Source of the DNA: Puccinellia tenuiflora
Taxonomy: Eukaryota > Streptophyta > Magnoliopsida > Poales > Poaceae
Length of the DNA stretch: 64,000 nt
NCBI GenBank assembly: GCA_012064385.1
Contig: QRDG01000533.1
Location: 1,061,322 to 1,125,321 of the forward strand
Reading direction: 5' to 3'
Each line of letters opens with the position of its first letter. The first letter of the stretch is position 1. The notes below the pieces were generated by a model that had not been told where the DNA came from, did no database searches, and was given only the letters and a program-made list of their open reading frames with translations. The position numbers and the translations under genes were made by a program. This document shows positions 19,435 to 32,684 of this stretch, in pieces.

Positions 19435-20659
19435 CTACAGGATTGAAGGAGGGACCTGAAAACAACTCATGAAGAAAATTGGCAGAGATGAGAGAACTGA
19501 TTTTACCATAAGCAATTTCCCCCCATAATTAAGGAAGTCAGAGATGCTGCATAGTCTCCCTTCTACTCTTGATACAAAAGGCAGGAAATGTTCCAGAGAG
19601 GGATTAGTCAAACCCAGGGGCAGACCAAGATATGTAAAAGGAAGTAAACCTTTCTGGCAGTGAAGAGTGTTTGCAAAGTGATAGAGTCTTTCCTCAGACA
19701 TATTAATTGGAATCATATTTGATTTTCTGTAATTCACTCTCAGGCCAGTTGATTCAGCAAGGGTGTTCAAAATAGCCTTCAGACAAATAAGCTGTAGAGA
19801 ATTTGCTTTAATTACTACCAAGGTACCATCACCATATTGAATAACTGGGAAATCTGAATTTGCTGAGCTTGGAATTGGTAATGAAATTAAATTATTTTGC
19901 AAAGCTCTGTTTACAATTGACTGAAGCCGGTCAGCAGCTAGCACAAACAGCAGAGGAGAGAGTGGATCTCCCTGTCTAACCCCTCTCTTGCAATAGAATT
20001 TTTTCCCTGGAACTCCATTGAGCAACACAGAACATGAACCTGACTCAAGAATCATTTGAATCCATCTAATCCATTTTTTACCAAACCCTTTTGCCTTTAG
20101 AATTTCAATAATTGTGGAATGCTCAATTTTGTCAAAGGCTTTTTCAAAGTCTAATTTAACAATCAGAATTTCTTCCTTTGACATATGGCACTGGTGAAGA
20201 TATTCAAAAGCCCAACCTAGGCAGTCTTGAATGTTTCTTTTCTTCAAAAACCCATATTGGTTTTTGTGTACCAGTTTCAGAATAATTTTCTGGAGTCTGT
20301 TTGCCAAGATCTTTGTAATTAGCTTTAGTACCCCATTCAGCAGAGAGATTGGTCTAAAATCATTTGTAGTCATAGGAGCATCATTTTTTTGGAATAAGGG
20401 TGATGAAGGATGTATTTATGCTTTCCAGGGAGATTTTTTCATCATAAAAATCTAGCACAAGCCTTTTAATGTCAGGTCCAATAATATGCCAACAGCTTTT
20501 CATAAATTCATTGTTAAAGCCATCAGGACCTGGCGATTTATCATTAGACAGCCCTTTAACCAAATCTTCAATTTCCTTATCTGAAAAAGGAGCTTCTAAG
20601 TCTGTAAATAAATCAGTGTTGCCATTTTGTCCAAATAATTCCTGAAGATTAAATTGCAT
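19435..20659 (-). pseudogene. LINE reverse transcriptase domain, inactive
   Basis: The frame 20659-20381 has the finger region (NDKSPGPDGFNNEFMKSCW, ITLIPKK). After a frameshift, 20373-19435 continues: NDFRPISLLNG, LVHKNQYGFLKKRNIQDC, KLDFEKAFDKIEHS, GVRQGDPLSPLLFVLAAD, YLGLPLG. The catalytic box should be (F/Y)ADD but reads YGDG, so the second of the paired Asp residues is gone. The palm Asp in LDFEKAFD remains. The enzyme would copy LINE RNA at a nicked target. With the frameshift and the active-site change it cannot work. Confidence 0.85.
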
Positions 20660-23396
20660 ATTGGCTTCTCCGTTTTACCCATTCTGTCTTTAAATGCATT
20701 CCAAAGGATTGAATGTAGCGGACCTGCACTTAAAAATAGGCAAGATCCCTGTGTATAGTGCAAATCCCTGGATCGAATCGTTTGCACACACAGTTTACGA
20801 TGAATACCATAACATTGTATCAATTTATTACACGAATGATCCAGAATTAAAAATAATCCATTACAACTTTGCATAGCTCGAAGCTAGCATAAACAGAAAT
20901 AACAGCGGAAGACTATAATTATTGCATGGAGTCCCAATCTTCATGTAGCCACAGGCGAAAACATGTTGGTTGCAGACTCGAAACCCGTTCCTTACTCGTC
21001 ATCAGAACAACCTGCAACAGTGAAAGCGTTGCAGCCAAAAATTGGTCAGAACCATTGGTATGGATCTGGCAAGTGATACTTGTGGACTCATAAGGCAAAA
21101 ACTTCTATTAACTATATGCATATATGGCTGGTGTAGTTCAAGGCTATTTTTGCGTAAAGCCAATTTTTCCCTATCTTTTCAAACACTTTTCTTTTCAAAA
21201 AGTTATGAGATCATTCCATGGAACACATCCAGGAATATCTCCACACACAAGTTCATCAAATTTTTACTTAAGAAATTGGAATGATGAGATCTCTTGTTGA
21301 CGTCCTTGCTCCGATACTCAAAATTGTCCGTAACCGGGGACACGGCTAAGTACTTAGTTTGACACTCTGCAGAGGTTGTGCACTTTCACCACTTGACTCA
21401 ATCAGCCCATTCTGACCTTGACCCTTCTTGAAGTGAAAAGGAAAGGAGAAGATTGAGACGAGACCTTTCAGAAGCATTTCCCCGACCCATGCCGTCTTGA
21501 CCCGTTCCCACCTACATCACTACATCTGCTTGTCAATCCGGGCCGGTTCCACGCAACTTACTTAGTCAAGCCAGAGCCCATATGACATGTGGCTGCACGG
21601 TAAGTAATCTTCACTTGGAGCAACTTCAATCTCTTTGTTCCTGGGTGGCTTTCCGCAAGTGTGATTCATCCTCCTAAGTCAGGGGACCACGTATGATCCT
21701 TCCTCCCAAAGTAGGGAATCACCCTCTTCTACAATTCATCCTCCCATTATGGGGAATTGCTTTATTCCAACCACCCACCCAGGTAGTTTATTAACTTAGT
21801 AGAATTTTTATTAACATTTCATACAAAACACATAGCATAGCATTTTCCTATTCTACTAAGTTATCAAATAGGTACTAGACACTTAGGAATATTTGGAGTA
21901 CTACTAAACAGGTCTAGCATAGCATAGTAATATAACCTAACATGCAATCCCACTTAGAAAAAGTAAACTACAATGCATATCAAAAATACTTAGGAATTTT
22001 ATGTGTGAGCATCACTTGCCTTGGCAGGAGTTGCAGGTGCAACAATTGCAAACGTTCTCCGGACTCTCCGAATAATCTAATTAAAATAAACAAGCCACAC
22101 ATAAACATACAAACAAAATAACAATACAATAAAATATGCTATGCATGAAATTCATCTAAAATCACAAGTAAAATTCTAACTATTTTTTTCTGGTTTTTTA
22201 GAAACATGCATGAAGTCAAAATGCATTTAAAACAATTTTTAATATAATAACAACATAAAACAATTCCCAAAAAGGGAATAAACACAAATCAAAAACTACT
22301 ATTAAACAAAATAAATACAGAAAATATGAGTTTGGTCCTAATGGACAGAGGACTTCTAAACTAAGCTACTGTAATTGGATTCACTCAAAAAGGTGCAGGG
22401 GTTTTTCTGCAAAACAGACAGATTAAAATAAAACAGGAAAATCCTTCTCCACGCTGGCGCTGACTGGATCTGACATGGCAGCTTCTGATTGGCCGGGGGT
22501 GCTGACTGGGCTGCCACGGGTGCGTACCGGTTCGTTTAAAAAAAATTACAACCTGACCGTCAGATCTAGATCTGACGGTCCAGATCTATTTGACCATCAC
22601 CTAGCGGCGCTAGGTCACCGGGGCGGCCGGCCGACGGCGGCGATGGCTCGGCATTCCGCGTTCTGGCGAAAAGAGAGGGCGAGGGAGGGGGCTTTCATTA
22701 CCGTGGGCTAAAGTACGTCGTGGCGAGCACGATGGTGAGATGGATGACGTCTAGGTGCTCTCGGTAGCCGGCAATTGCTCGCCGGAGTTGCGCCCGCGGT
22801 CAGTGGTTGTCGGGTGAGGACGATTACGTCGATCTGAGGCACGAAGAAATACCGGAGCAAGTCAGGGAGGTGCGCATAATCAAAATAATAAGAGAGGGGA
22901 GGTAGAGGAGGCACGGGGTGCACTACGGTCACCGGAAATGGAGCTTTCACGGCGGCGTACCGGCGGAGCTCGGAGGATGATTCCGAGCAGCCTGGGGGCT
23001 CTCGGGTTGGGTCTCTTTGGGGAAAAGAGAGAGGACGGAGAGGGGCTTAAGAAGGGGGTCGAGGACGCGGTGATCATGGCCTTAAACGCCCGAATCAATC
23101 ACATTGATGCGGCCATCAACGGGCGAGGTCACGGGCGTGATTTGGGGACGGAGGAGAACGACGCTGTCGTGGGCGTCGGTGCACACATGTGGGCCTGGCG
23201 TGTCAGCGAGACGGAGAGGGGAAGCGGGCTGCGGGGATGATGTCGGGCCGCTGCTGGGCTGCTGGCTGCGCGCACGCGAGAGGGAGATGGGCCGCGGCTG
23301 GGCTGGCTTCAGGCTGGCTCGGCCGGGGCTGGCCCTTTTCTATTTTTTTTAAAACCTTTCTTCTTTTCTATTTTCTGTTTTCTGAAATATCATAAC

Positions 23397-26330
23397 TGTG
23401 GCGCCCTCGCTTAGAAAAGCAAGGCCACATTGTGAAATATGCTATTCCCTGGATCGAGTATGGATAGCAACTCACAAAAGATGTAATATCATGCATCAAT
23501 GTCAAATATTATTACAACGCGATTCGAATGATCCAGGAGTAAAATAATTCCTTACAACTTTGCATAGCCGAAGCTAGCTTTAAAAGAGTAAAGAGTTCAA
23601 CAAATTATTCAGAGTTCAACACGCAGCAATATAATAGCACAGAGCTCTTTCATCTCCATGAGCCACTGGCGATCATGTTGGTTGTAAGCTCGAAGACACG
23701 TCTCACTCATCGTCGTAGTAGCCTGCAACATTTAACGTTGCAGCCCAGGGAATTTGGGTCAATACCTTGTAAGAGGCCGGCAAGTGAATACTATGGTGGA
23801 TTATAAAATGGCAAGACTAAACTACATGCTTATCTGGCTGGTGGGGTTGAAGGCTATTGCATAAAGAAAATTTTGTCCTACTTTTCACAAACATTTTATT
23901 TTCAACTTTTCAATATGAGACACACCCATGGAACGCATCCAAGGTCTCATATACCCGAGTTCACCCATCAAATTTTATTATGAAATTGGAATGAAGAGAT
24001 CTTCTGTCAGCATCCATGTTCGGTCACTCGTAAATGTCCATTACCGGGGACACGGCTATGATCATAGTTTTACACTCTCGAGAGTTTGTGGCACTTTCCC
24101 CACTAGACTCGATCGACCCATTCCATCCTTAACCCTCATTTGGTGAAAAGGAAAGGAGAAGACCGAGACGAGCCTTTTCAGAAGTACGTTCCCATGGTAC
24201 TACTAGCGAGATCACCGTCCACCTACCCCGCTACATCTTCAGATCTCACTGACCCAGGTCCATACAACTTACTCCGTCAAGACAGAGCCCATATGACTAG
24301 TGGTTGCACGGTCGGGCAAACAAACACGGCGTGACATTAATCTCAAACCCTGGGTGGCCATCCACAAGTGCACATACTCAGGTTAGACCACAAGAAAATG
24401 GCCCTGAGTAGCCACTCAACTTCGCACACCTCAACAGACCAATTCCACCCAGGTGATTCATTAATTTAGTAGAGTTTTCACTTAACTTACTACATCAAAA
24501 TCTTCACAATTGCAGCAAGCATTTCTACTAAATTAATGTAGGTACCTAGTCAACAGGAAAAGATCTAACAGGCTTGCATAGCATAATTTAAAACAATAGT
24601 AAACCTATCATGCAAACTACTAAGATAGACTATAATGCAATAACAAAATAATAGGTCCTTTATGAGTTTGTGTATACACTTGCCTTGATCGTTGTTCGGG
24701 TTGTCGCAGCACTCACAGTACGTCTGGCACTCCTCACAATCTAATCAACAAGCAACAATCACCAAATCAAAACAACAATCATCATGAGGCAATACAAAAA
24801 TAATATGAATGTATGAAATGCAATCTAACACTCCACCAATTAAAGAAATATGATTATATTAAAGTTTCTGTTGTCTAACATATGCATGATGCTCATGATC
24901 ACAAATTTTATAGTGTTTAATAATTTAGAAAAACATTTATAGGCTAGAAAACCTTATTTTAGGATTCTGTGAAAATCATTTAAATGCATGATGCAAAAGT
25001 GCAATTTGAACACACCACTGGATAGAAAACATTTTTCCAAGCATTTTGATATAAAGTTTGCAATTTTTGGACAAGTGGATCAAAAGATATGAATTTTACA
25101 AGATTGCACTAAAATCTGGCATTTTATTCTATTTTCTGGAATTACAAATCAGCCGGCTGACTGGGCTTGCTGACTGGGCGCTGACTCGGCGGCTACATGG
25201 CCCTAACCTATTGGCCCGTACCGATTCGGTACAGGAAAAGAAAAAGAACCGTTGGATCGAGATCCAACGGTCCCCGTTAGATCCATCCGTGCCCGGTGGT
25301 GCTAGGTCACCGGAGCACGGTGGCCACGGCGGCGACACGGCGGCGAGTGCGTTCCCGGCGTACGGCGGCTTCCCGGGACGAATTCGTCCTACCTCGGTGA
25401 CGGCGGCGGCGAGGCGGACTCGGTGGCGCAGCGGTGGGCTTCGGCTCCTCTTCTTCTTCTTCTTCCCGGAATCGGTCGCCGGAGTTGCGGCCAGCGGCGG
25501 TCCGAGGTGGCGGTGGAAGGATCCGTCGTCCTGGCGAGAGAATGAGCACCAAAAGGTGTCAAAAAGGAAGAGGAAGGAGAGGGAAGGGAGATAGAGTGCA
25601 GGGGGAGGGCGGGGAGTGGCCGGAGTGGCCGCGGCGGCGCGTTTACCGGCGGCGGGCGGCGGCGTTGCGAGCTCCCGATCCAGCAGCCTGGCGGCGGGCC
25701 TGCTAGGGTATCGGGGGGAGGTGGGAGAGGGAGGGGAGAGGCTTAAATAGGCCGGCTCGCGGCGTTTAGGGCGAGGGAGAAACGGCCGCAATCAACGCGG
25801 CGTCCGTCGGCGGTTTCCCTGCGCAGGGGAGAGGAAGGGGACGGGTGACGTCAGCGTGACGTCACCACGCTGACAGGCGGGGCCCGACGGTCAGAGAGAG
25901 AGAGAGGGGGAGGCGCGGGAGGCTGCTGGCGGGCTGCGGGCGAGGACGATAACGGGCCGCGGTTTGGGCCGGATCGGGCTGGCTCGGCCGGAACGGCCGG
26001 TTTCCCCCTTTTTTTTTGTTCTTTTCTTTTCTATTTACTATTTTTCCAAAAGCTTTCAAAATAGGGCCAAAACAATTCAGAAAAATTTGAATAAATACTT
26101 TTGGAAAAGCTGGTTCTATAGAGAACACTTTGACACTAGTTTTTCCAACAAAATAAAATAAAATAGTTGGTTTAATGACAAGGGTAGCTTAGCCCTCTAG
26201 TATGTCAAAAACAAAATAATTAACCAAAATTTAGTTTTAAAGGTTCAAGGCAAGATTTTTGTATGCAATAAAACATGATGCTTATGAATGAATGCATGCT
26301 TATGCATTTTTGAAAAATTGGGATGTTACA
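23397..26330 (-). mobile_element. Nested solo LTR, 2934 bp, TSD ATAAC
   Basis: It starts TGTGGCGCCC and ends GGGATGTTACA on the plus strand, flanked by ATAAC on both sides (23392-23396 and 26331-26335). The unoccupied site is seen in copy 1 near 628-632. It belongs to the same family as the LTR it sits in, in the same orientation. No gag or pol is present, so it is best read as a solo LTR left by recombination between two LTRs. The GC-rich reading frames at 25129-25791 are part of the LTR and not genes. Confidence 0.88.
25738..25755 (-). promoter_or_regulatory. Possible LTR promoter (TATTTAAG box)
   Basis: On the minus strand, GGCCTATTTAAGCCTCTCCCC lies between GC-rich upstream DNA and a C/T-rich stretch that continues into a GC-rich leader-like region. 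This is the layout of a core promoter in grass LTRs. It is a sequence-level suggestion only. Confidence 0.4.
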
Positions 26331-26660
26331 ATAACTTTTAAAATAATCAACCAAATAAATTCAAACAAAATTTTATAAACTTGTAAAAATAATATTTATA
26401 AAAATAAAATATTTGGGATCGTTTTTATAGAACTTTATTTACCAAGCATACCCTTGGGCATTCAAAGGAAATTGTTAGAAATAAATTTTTATTTCTTTGA
26501 AAACTTTTTAAAACCAGGAGCACAAATGCATTTATGCAATGAAATCATGAATGCCATGCTTGTTTTGAAATTTTCAAAACACAATACATATAATTTTCAA
26601 AAAGTTTTTGATTTTTCAGAATTTTCAAATTTTTGAAAATCTTGGGATGTTACAGCCGAG

Positions 26661-27866
26661 TCATGCTTTTCCATCATGATCTGTGATATCAGCCAAGTCA
26701 TTGTTTTGAAGCATTGCAATATAGTTATTCCTGTAATTGATTGTTGCCCTAGTATGAAAGAATCTTGTATTCTCATCTCCAAGCTTCACCCATCTTATTT
26801 TTCCCCTTTGTTTCCAATATGTCTTCTGGTTTTTAAGGAGAGTAAGGACATGGCTCTTGAGCAAATCTCTCAAGTCACTTTTCATTTCAGACAAAGGCCT
26901 GCTTTCTTCAAAAATATCAAGAAGATTAATAGTTTCATTGACACAAGCAATCAACTGTTTGAGGCAAGGCAGGTTTTTCAACCAGAGTTTTAAAGCCCTT
27001 CTGACATTCTTGAATTTTACATTAACTTTTTTAGCACTATCCGTATAACCAACTGGAATATTCCATGCATTTTCAACAATTCTTTTAAAATCACTATGCT
27101 GTAGCCAGAAATTTTCAAACCTAAAGACTCTTGCTTTTGGAATTTTTGTGTCTATTGAAATCACACAAGGTACATGGTCTAAAATTGGCTTCACTAGAGG
27201 GTAAGCAATTGTATTTGGGAAAGCCACAGTCCAGGAAGCTAAAGTAAAGAACCAGTCAAGCTTCTCAAGGAGGGGATCTTGTTGCATGTTACTCCAAGTA
27301 TATTTTCTGCCTTTTAGTGGAAGCCCCACAACACCTAAATTACTGATTGCTTCATTGAAAATAAACATATCATTGACATCACCTCCAGGTCTATTTCTAT
27401 CAGATGGTTTTCTAATAAAGTTGAAATCACCCATGATTATCCAATTTGTATCATCTTTCATGTCAATATTTGCAAACCAGTCTATGAAAATAGCCTTTCT
27501 TTCTGCTTGACAGGGCCCATAAATATTAGTGAGAATCCATGACTCCTGAGAGAGATTACTTGTGAACTTTACTGCAATGGAAAACTCGTTTTGGAATGCT
27601 AGTTCTCCTTTAAATAATCCATTATTCCAGATGATAATGATTCCACCAGAGGCCCCCACAGAAGGCAGGTATTCAAAATGAGAGAATTTCCTTGGACAGA
27701 ATTTTCTAATATAATCCAGGTCAAAATGTTCCCTTTTGGTTTCTTGCAAGCATATAATGTCACATTCATTTTCTTCAATTTTACTAGATAGGGCATTCCA
27801 TTTTTGCTCAGAATTAATGGCTCTAATGTTCCAATTCATGATTTTCCATTGTCGGTTGTAATCCAT
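26661..27866 (-). pseudogene. LINE ORF2 endonuclease domain, copy 2
   Basis: The ATG is at 27866 and 401 codons are open to the LTR junction. It carries the same motifs as copy 1 (NWNIRAIN, QETKRE, MGDFNFI) but has LDHVP where copy 1 has SDHVP, next to the catalytic Asp-His pair. Differences from copy 1 are scattered single changes. The RT half of the same ORF lies beyond the inserted LTR, at 20659 and below. Confidence 0.85.
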
Positions 27867-28166
27867 TGGGAAACTATGTTTAACTTATGACTGATATAGT
27901 GTAACACTGGGCACATCAAAATAAAAAGACCCCAGCAGAGAGTCACCCAACACATAAGCACATTTGAAAAGTTCCAGCAGATAACAAGTATCATCTCAAG
28001 CGTCACATAGGTCTATATATAACTGAATCTGGAAATTAGAGTTTAACAGATTCACATTCACTGGGCCATCTCCCTTACTACTTGCCCCAAAAAATATTAT
28101 TATCCAGTAGCACAAGAACTCTCATCGTGCAGATAAAAGCTATTGATGTTACAATCATTTGAAACA

Positions 28167-31100
28167 TTATTTCTTCTTCTTTTTTTCTAGCTGGTTGCCA
28201 CGCATCCTAGCCCCAGACTCCTTAGGCATAGCCTTCTTCTTTTTTAGCACCTTTACTTCCAGTTCCTTGTCATCCACCTTGCAAAATGAAGATGCCAAAT
28301 TTTTTACAATCTTCGACTTTATTTCAGGGGGAGCAGCATTACAAGGCAGACATTTTTTATTAGAGCAACCAACATGGTCTCTGAATCCAGCATTCAATTC
28401 CTGTAACCTGGGGCTCCTTCTTACCTCTGTTTCAACTAGAGGAACCTTTCCCTTCCTTTTCCTGACAGGAGCCATTGGTGTGTTGGGGTACGAACCATTA
28501 CCAACATCATCCAGTCCATTCTTTTCCTGGGGAACATATGCAATATTTTCAGAAATCACTTCTTCTTGACTGTTAGTAATTTCAGAGATCAGACAACTAG
28601 GAGCAGATTCAGATATGTACTTCTCAGCAATGTGAAAAGTAAAAGCTTGTTCACATTCATTATTCACAGACAAAATTTCCCAGAGTTGTGAGTTAAGGAA
28701 ACTTTTAGCCCAATCAAATTTTTCAGGTGTCATAAGCATCAGGGTAATAAAGTTGAACCAACTTACTGGTATTTGAACAGTGTAGCCAGAATTATTGTTC
28801 AAATTAATGTTTGGGGCAAAGAATTTCTCCCAAATCTTCATGCCCTCTTCAGAGAATTTCTGTCTGGGGTCCTCCTACACTGGAAAGAAAAAGTTTTGAA
28901 CCATGCCAAGCTGAATATGTGCCACATTTGGTGATAGAAGTACAATCTCATTTCCCTCAATGTCCATATTGTTTTCATTATCTTCAATTCCATCATGGTC
29001 CATTTCATTAGAGTTCTGCTCAACCACAGTCTCCTCTTCCCCTTCCAAAACATCAGAACTTTGGTTTTCATCAAGGAGGTCCTCTGACACATCTTGATAG
29101 GTAGAAAGTAAGCTAAGCAAACCAGGACCAAGATGCAGGGGAACATCAAGTAAATTAGCTGGCCCATCATCAACTTGAGGCCCAGAAAGCCCACTGCTTT
29201 GGTCCACTTCATCTGCTCCCTGTTCCATTGTGTCATTGTAAACTGAATTTTCACTTTCAGAAAGGTCAGGCTCAACAGAGAAGCTGTTGTTGATAGGGTG
29301 ACCATTTTCAGCTGGAACCTCAACTGCAGCCACAACCATCTCTTCAGCCACAGGTTCAACAGGCACTTCTTGATTTATAGCAGTAGGCTTAGGAATAGCC
29401 CAGTGCCCCCATTCCCCTTCATCAACATTGTTATCTTGCTCATCTTCAATGGGATTAGCTGCTAGTGGGTTCGGATTCTGTTGAATGCCCGAAATAGGGT
29501 GTGGGTCATCACCATCATCCGGGAGTGGGTCTTCATCAGGGGGACCCCCACCTAGTAAAGTTTGCTGAAGAACTTCAACCGAGCAAGTCCAAGACTCTAA
29601 TTCTGCATTTTCTCCTTCAGTGTACCTGATACTCTTTGGATGTCCACTAATTCAGTCACACGCAGTTTTGCAATGATTCTTGCTTTGTGCCTGGGATCCT
29701 TTTCCCAACTAATCAATTTGGCAATGTCACAGAAAGCCGTCGATAGATCTTCAATGTTCCAGTTATCAAGAGGAGGCCCAACAATCATTACCCAACATTC
29801 TCTATTGAACAAAGCACGACGCCAATTGCTTCCCTGGTTATGCTTTGTGAACGAAACGAGATTATCTTCAAAGGGGATTGGGCTTTGAACAATCAGTCTA
29901 TCCCTATCTCGCGGGTGCGCAAATTGCACATATGCAGCGCCGAAAGGACAAGGCTGAATGGCACGATACACAGCGACTGCATGATTGGTCAAGAAATCTT
30001 GCATTATCTCGAGGATGTTCTCAAACGGTACTTCCCCTTGCGGCATTGGAGTGATTGAAGCAATGGCCATGTCCTCATGCAAGCGAGGTCGGCGCGGCAC
30101 CACTACCCTGTGAACCTGATTCCTCCCTTCAACATGCTGAATCTGAAAGCCCCTTGGAACATAGGGCCGAGGATCAATGGGGATGTTCGCCATGCCCTGC
30201 TCGCCCGCCGGAAGCGACGAACTCGAGAGTAGGGGAGAGGGGTTTACTGTAGACAGAGAAGACGGAGAGGTCAGAGAAGGAAATGAAATTAATTCTGCCA
30301 AATCACTAAAAGGGCAAGTATCCACAATTTTCGTTGGTGGGCCGCTTGCCTTAAACCAGGTTAGGAAGCTCTTGTTGGTCCAATCATCTGGGTTTGGGGC
30401 CGGGAAGGAAGGGAAAGCAAAAAAGGTAACAGGCCCGGCAGAATAACCGATCTTTTGAAATTTCGCAATCCCGCGCTCTGGTGAATTGAGTTATGACTTT
30501 GATTGCTCTTATTGAGAGGTAATAAAGGATCCTAATTATGTCTCTTCTCCCTGGTCAGCGCTTGGGAATATGATAAACTCCCTATTTGATTACCTTGATC
30601 ACCTCCTTTTTTTAAATCCATAGAATAATTGCCACGGTTGTCAAGTAACCGTTGGAAAACCGAAATCTTTCTTTGGGGCGCCTTGAACTGTTTTTTTGAA
30701 ATTCCAGTCTATCAAAAACCGAAGAAGAACGTGAAGAATTAGTTTTCTTTGAACGAAGGTCCACTCAGCCTCTTGTTCCTCATAATATGTTTTTCTTCAT
30801 GCTTCCAATTAGCTCCCCCTTCACCCCAAAGATGAAAATAACACTCAAAGTCTTTTTCTGAGATTTTACCAGCATTATAAATGTCAAAACCAATGGACTT
30901 AGATGCAACTAAGAATCTGAACACCTTATCACTCAGCTGAAAAACTTGAATTTGGAAGCAGATCCTCCAAAACAACTTTGAAGAGTAATTCAAACAGTGT
31001 GGATGTTCAAATGAAAATTTCTTCTTGAGAACAAAATAACTAGAAAAAATTCTCTTCTTCTAGGGACCAGGTCTGAAGTTGATTGGATGCCCAAATTTCC

Positions 31101-31801
31101 GAAAAGCACTTTTTTCAAAAGCAAGGCCCTCTATCAAAATTTACTGAAGGAGGAGAGCTTGTGCTGATTACCTTGTTCAGATTGTCAGAAAATACATGAT
31201 TACCAACTGTAACTCTGTGAGTTGGAAATTCAATAACACCCCCTTCTTTGATCTTCTCTCCTTCCAAAAGAAACCGGGCATCCATAACCACCTCTTCAAG
31301 ATCAATAAGAATTAAACGGCGAGCTTGAGAACGAAGAAGTAAGAAGGCTGGCCGCGGAGAATCCCATGAATGTAATAGAGAAACACAAGAAACCTTCCAT
31401 CTCCAAGGTGGCGAATCCTCCTTATCAACCCACTTGTTGAAGGCACTTAGATCAGAAGGAAACCGAATGGATCCTCAAGGAGATTTTGAACATGCAATGA
31501 CAGAGGCTTGAAAGTTAGGGAAAGCCACTCTAGAACTAGGACTTACCACCTCCTCCTTACTTGGGAATTTGCCAACTAAAGGCCTTCCATCCGCATGCAT
31601 AAGCACAATCCAAGACTCGTCCTCCGTGATCCAAAGATGGATCTCACCCTCCAGCGCCGTGAGAGGCACAAAAGTCTCACCCGAAGAGTAATGTACCTTC
31701 CAAACCCACGATGGCGGCCTCATCTCAGGCAGAACCCCGACGGAATGTCGGGGAGGGGGGGCCAAAGAGGACCTAGATCGCCATGGCTCTCTCTCTCTCA
31801 C
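28167..31801 (-). pseudogene. LINE ORF1, long, multiply broken, copy 2
   Basis: The full-length ORF1 region is present here. 31801-31475 holds an N-terminal block (SWVWKVHYSSGETF, LHADGRPLVGKFPSKEEVV-like) that starts without a clear ATG. 31474-30326 is badly frame-shifted, with a readable patch at 30993-30739. 30325-29597 holds the DUF7597-like core, from DPRPYVPRGFQIQHVEG to WVMIVGPPLDN. A one-base deletion near 29639 then shifts the frame relative to copy 1. 29366-28875 is acidic, and 28841-28167 is the C-terminal block with RRSPRLQELNAGF, CSNKKCLPC and a Lys-rich end. The TAG at about 28872 is shared with copy 1. ORF1 proteins of LINEs bind the element RNA. Confidence 0.78.
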
Positions 31802-31832
31802 TCACCGAGCTAGAAGAATGAAGTAACATTAT

Positions 31833-32169
31833 GAACTTTAAACAATTTGTTAATGAACATGTTGCTCAAGCTTGGGAGAGAATGAAGTCGATCTAAGGTT
31901 AAAATTTGTCCCACGCATGGATTAACTACTTGGATGGTTGTCCAAACTTTTTATGCAGGATTGAATTTTTCTTCGAGGAATTTGTTGTACTCGATTGTGG
32001 GAGGCACCTTTATACGCATGGATTAACTACTTGGATGGTTGTCCAAACTTTTTATGCAGGCTTCAAATTTTCTTCGAGGAACTTGTTGGACTCGGTCACG
32101 GGAGGCACGTTTATATCCACCACATTAGGTGCAACAACTAAGCTTTAAGATGATATGATGACAAATTAC
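31833..32169 (+). pseudogene. Decayed gag, unit A, 3' part
   Basis: This continues gag after the LINE: NFKQFVNEHVAQAWERMKSI, a stop, then a 101-bp segment present twice in tandem (starting about 31914 and 32014, with GCATGGATTAACTACTTGGA), then NLLDSVTGGTF. The same 101-bp doubling is in units B and C, so it arose before the triplication. Confidence 0.7.
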
Positions 32170-32684
32170 ACTCATTAATTTAGGGTCATCGAGACTCATT
32201 GACAGGTCTCGACAACCCTAAATGGTTATTCTCAGACTCTCATTTTGGGCCACAACATAACTATAGAACCATTACAATCTTCAACATACATAGAAATATT
32301 ACACTCTTCAACATACATATAAACATTACATAAATTGAAATACTACACAGTTGATGGTACAAGCTCATAAAATTCATACAGTTTAGTAATAGCAAAGATA
32401 ACTATCACACGGTGAATCTAATCATGTTGTCATTTCAACTTACTAGGGAATTAAAACAATACCATTGTTCAAATTCATCGGTACTACAACACAACACATG
32501 AACTAACATTCAAACTACCAATGACAGTTGTTAATTAACAAATTCAACATTATTACATGCACACACAAATCACTCATCACAGATTGCCTTGGTTCTTTTT
32601 AGGTTCTCTTTATTTCCATCACTAAATTTGAGCCGATCATATATCATATACTCAAGCCTTTTCTTTTCCCCCTTTAGAGCCACC

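Larger units (their letters stand above)
20714..26654 (-). mobile_element. Solo LTR (about 3.0 kb net) inserted in LINE ORF2
   Basis: On the minus strand it starts TGTAACATCCCAAGATTTTC (26654) and ends GCTACA (20714), that is TG...CA. It interrupts ORF2 between the endonuclease (ending DHDGKA) and the RT finger (ILWNAFKDRMG). Removing the nested LTR leaves about 3007 bp without coding capacity. The ends and body are homologous to the nested LTR (shared CCCTGGATCGA, TTACAACTTTGCATAGC, CATGTTGGTTG). No matching 5-bp flanks are visible (TTGAA against GCCGA), so its ends may have been altered or it may be a recombinant. Part of it is duplicated at 1-982. Confidence 0.75.
18170..31819 (-). mobile_element. 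LINE with 13-bp TSD, split by a solo LTR
   Basis: The target duplication GAAGTAACATTAT flanks it (18157-18169 and 31820-31832). The plus strand starts with a T run at 18170-18176, the A-tail of a minus-strand LINE. Minus-strand order: a short 5' leader, ORF1 (31801-28167, broken), a spacer (28166-27867), ORF2 endonuclease (27866-26661), the inserted LTR complex (20714-26654), RT (20659-19435), zinc-binding region (19313-18321) and 3' UTR. The net length without the LTR is about 7.7 kb. The uninterrupted target is seen in units B and C (34851-34880, 37753-37782), so the borders are certain. All ORFs carry inactivating changes. Confidence 0.93.

Noticed and set aside
25129..25791. Long Pro/Ala/Arg-rich reading frames in the GC-rich part of the nested LTR
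   Set aside because: They overlap on both strands, have low-complexity composition and lie inside an LTR after a promoter-like box. They are best explained by GC-rich leader sequence.
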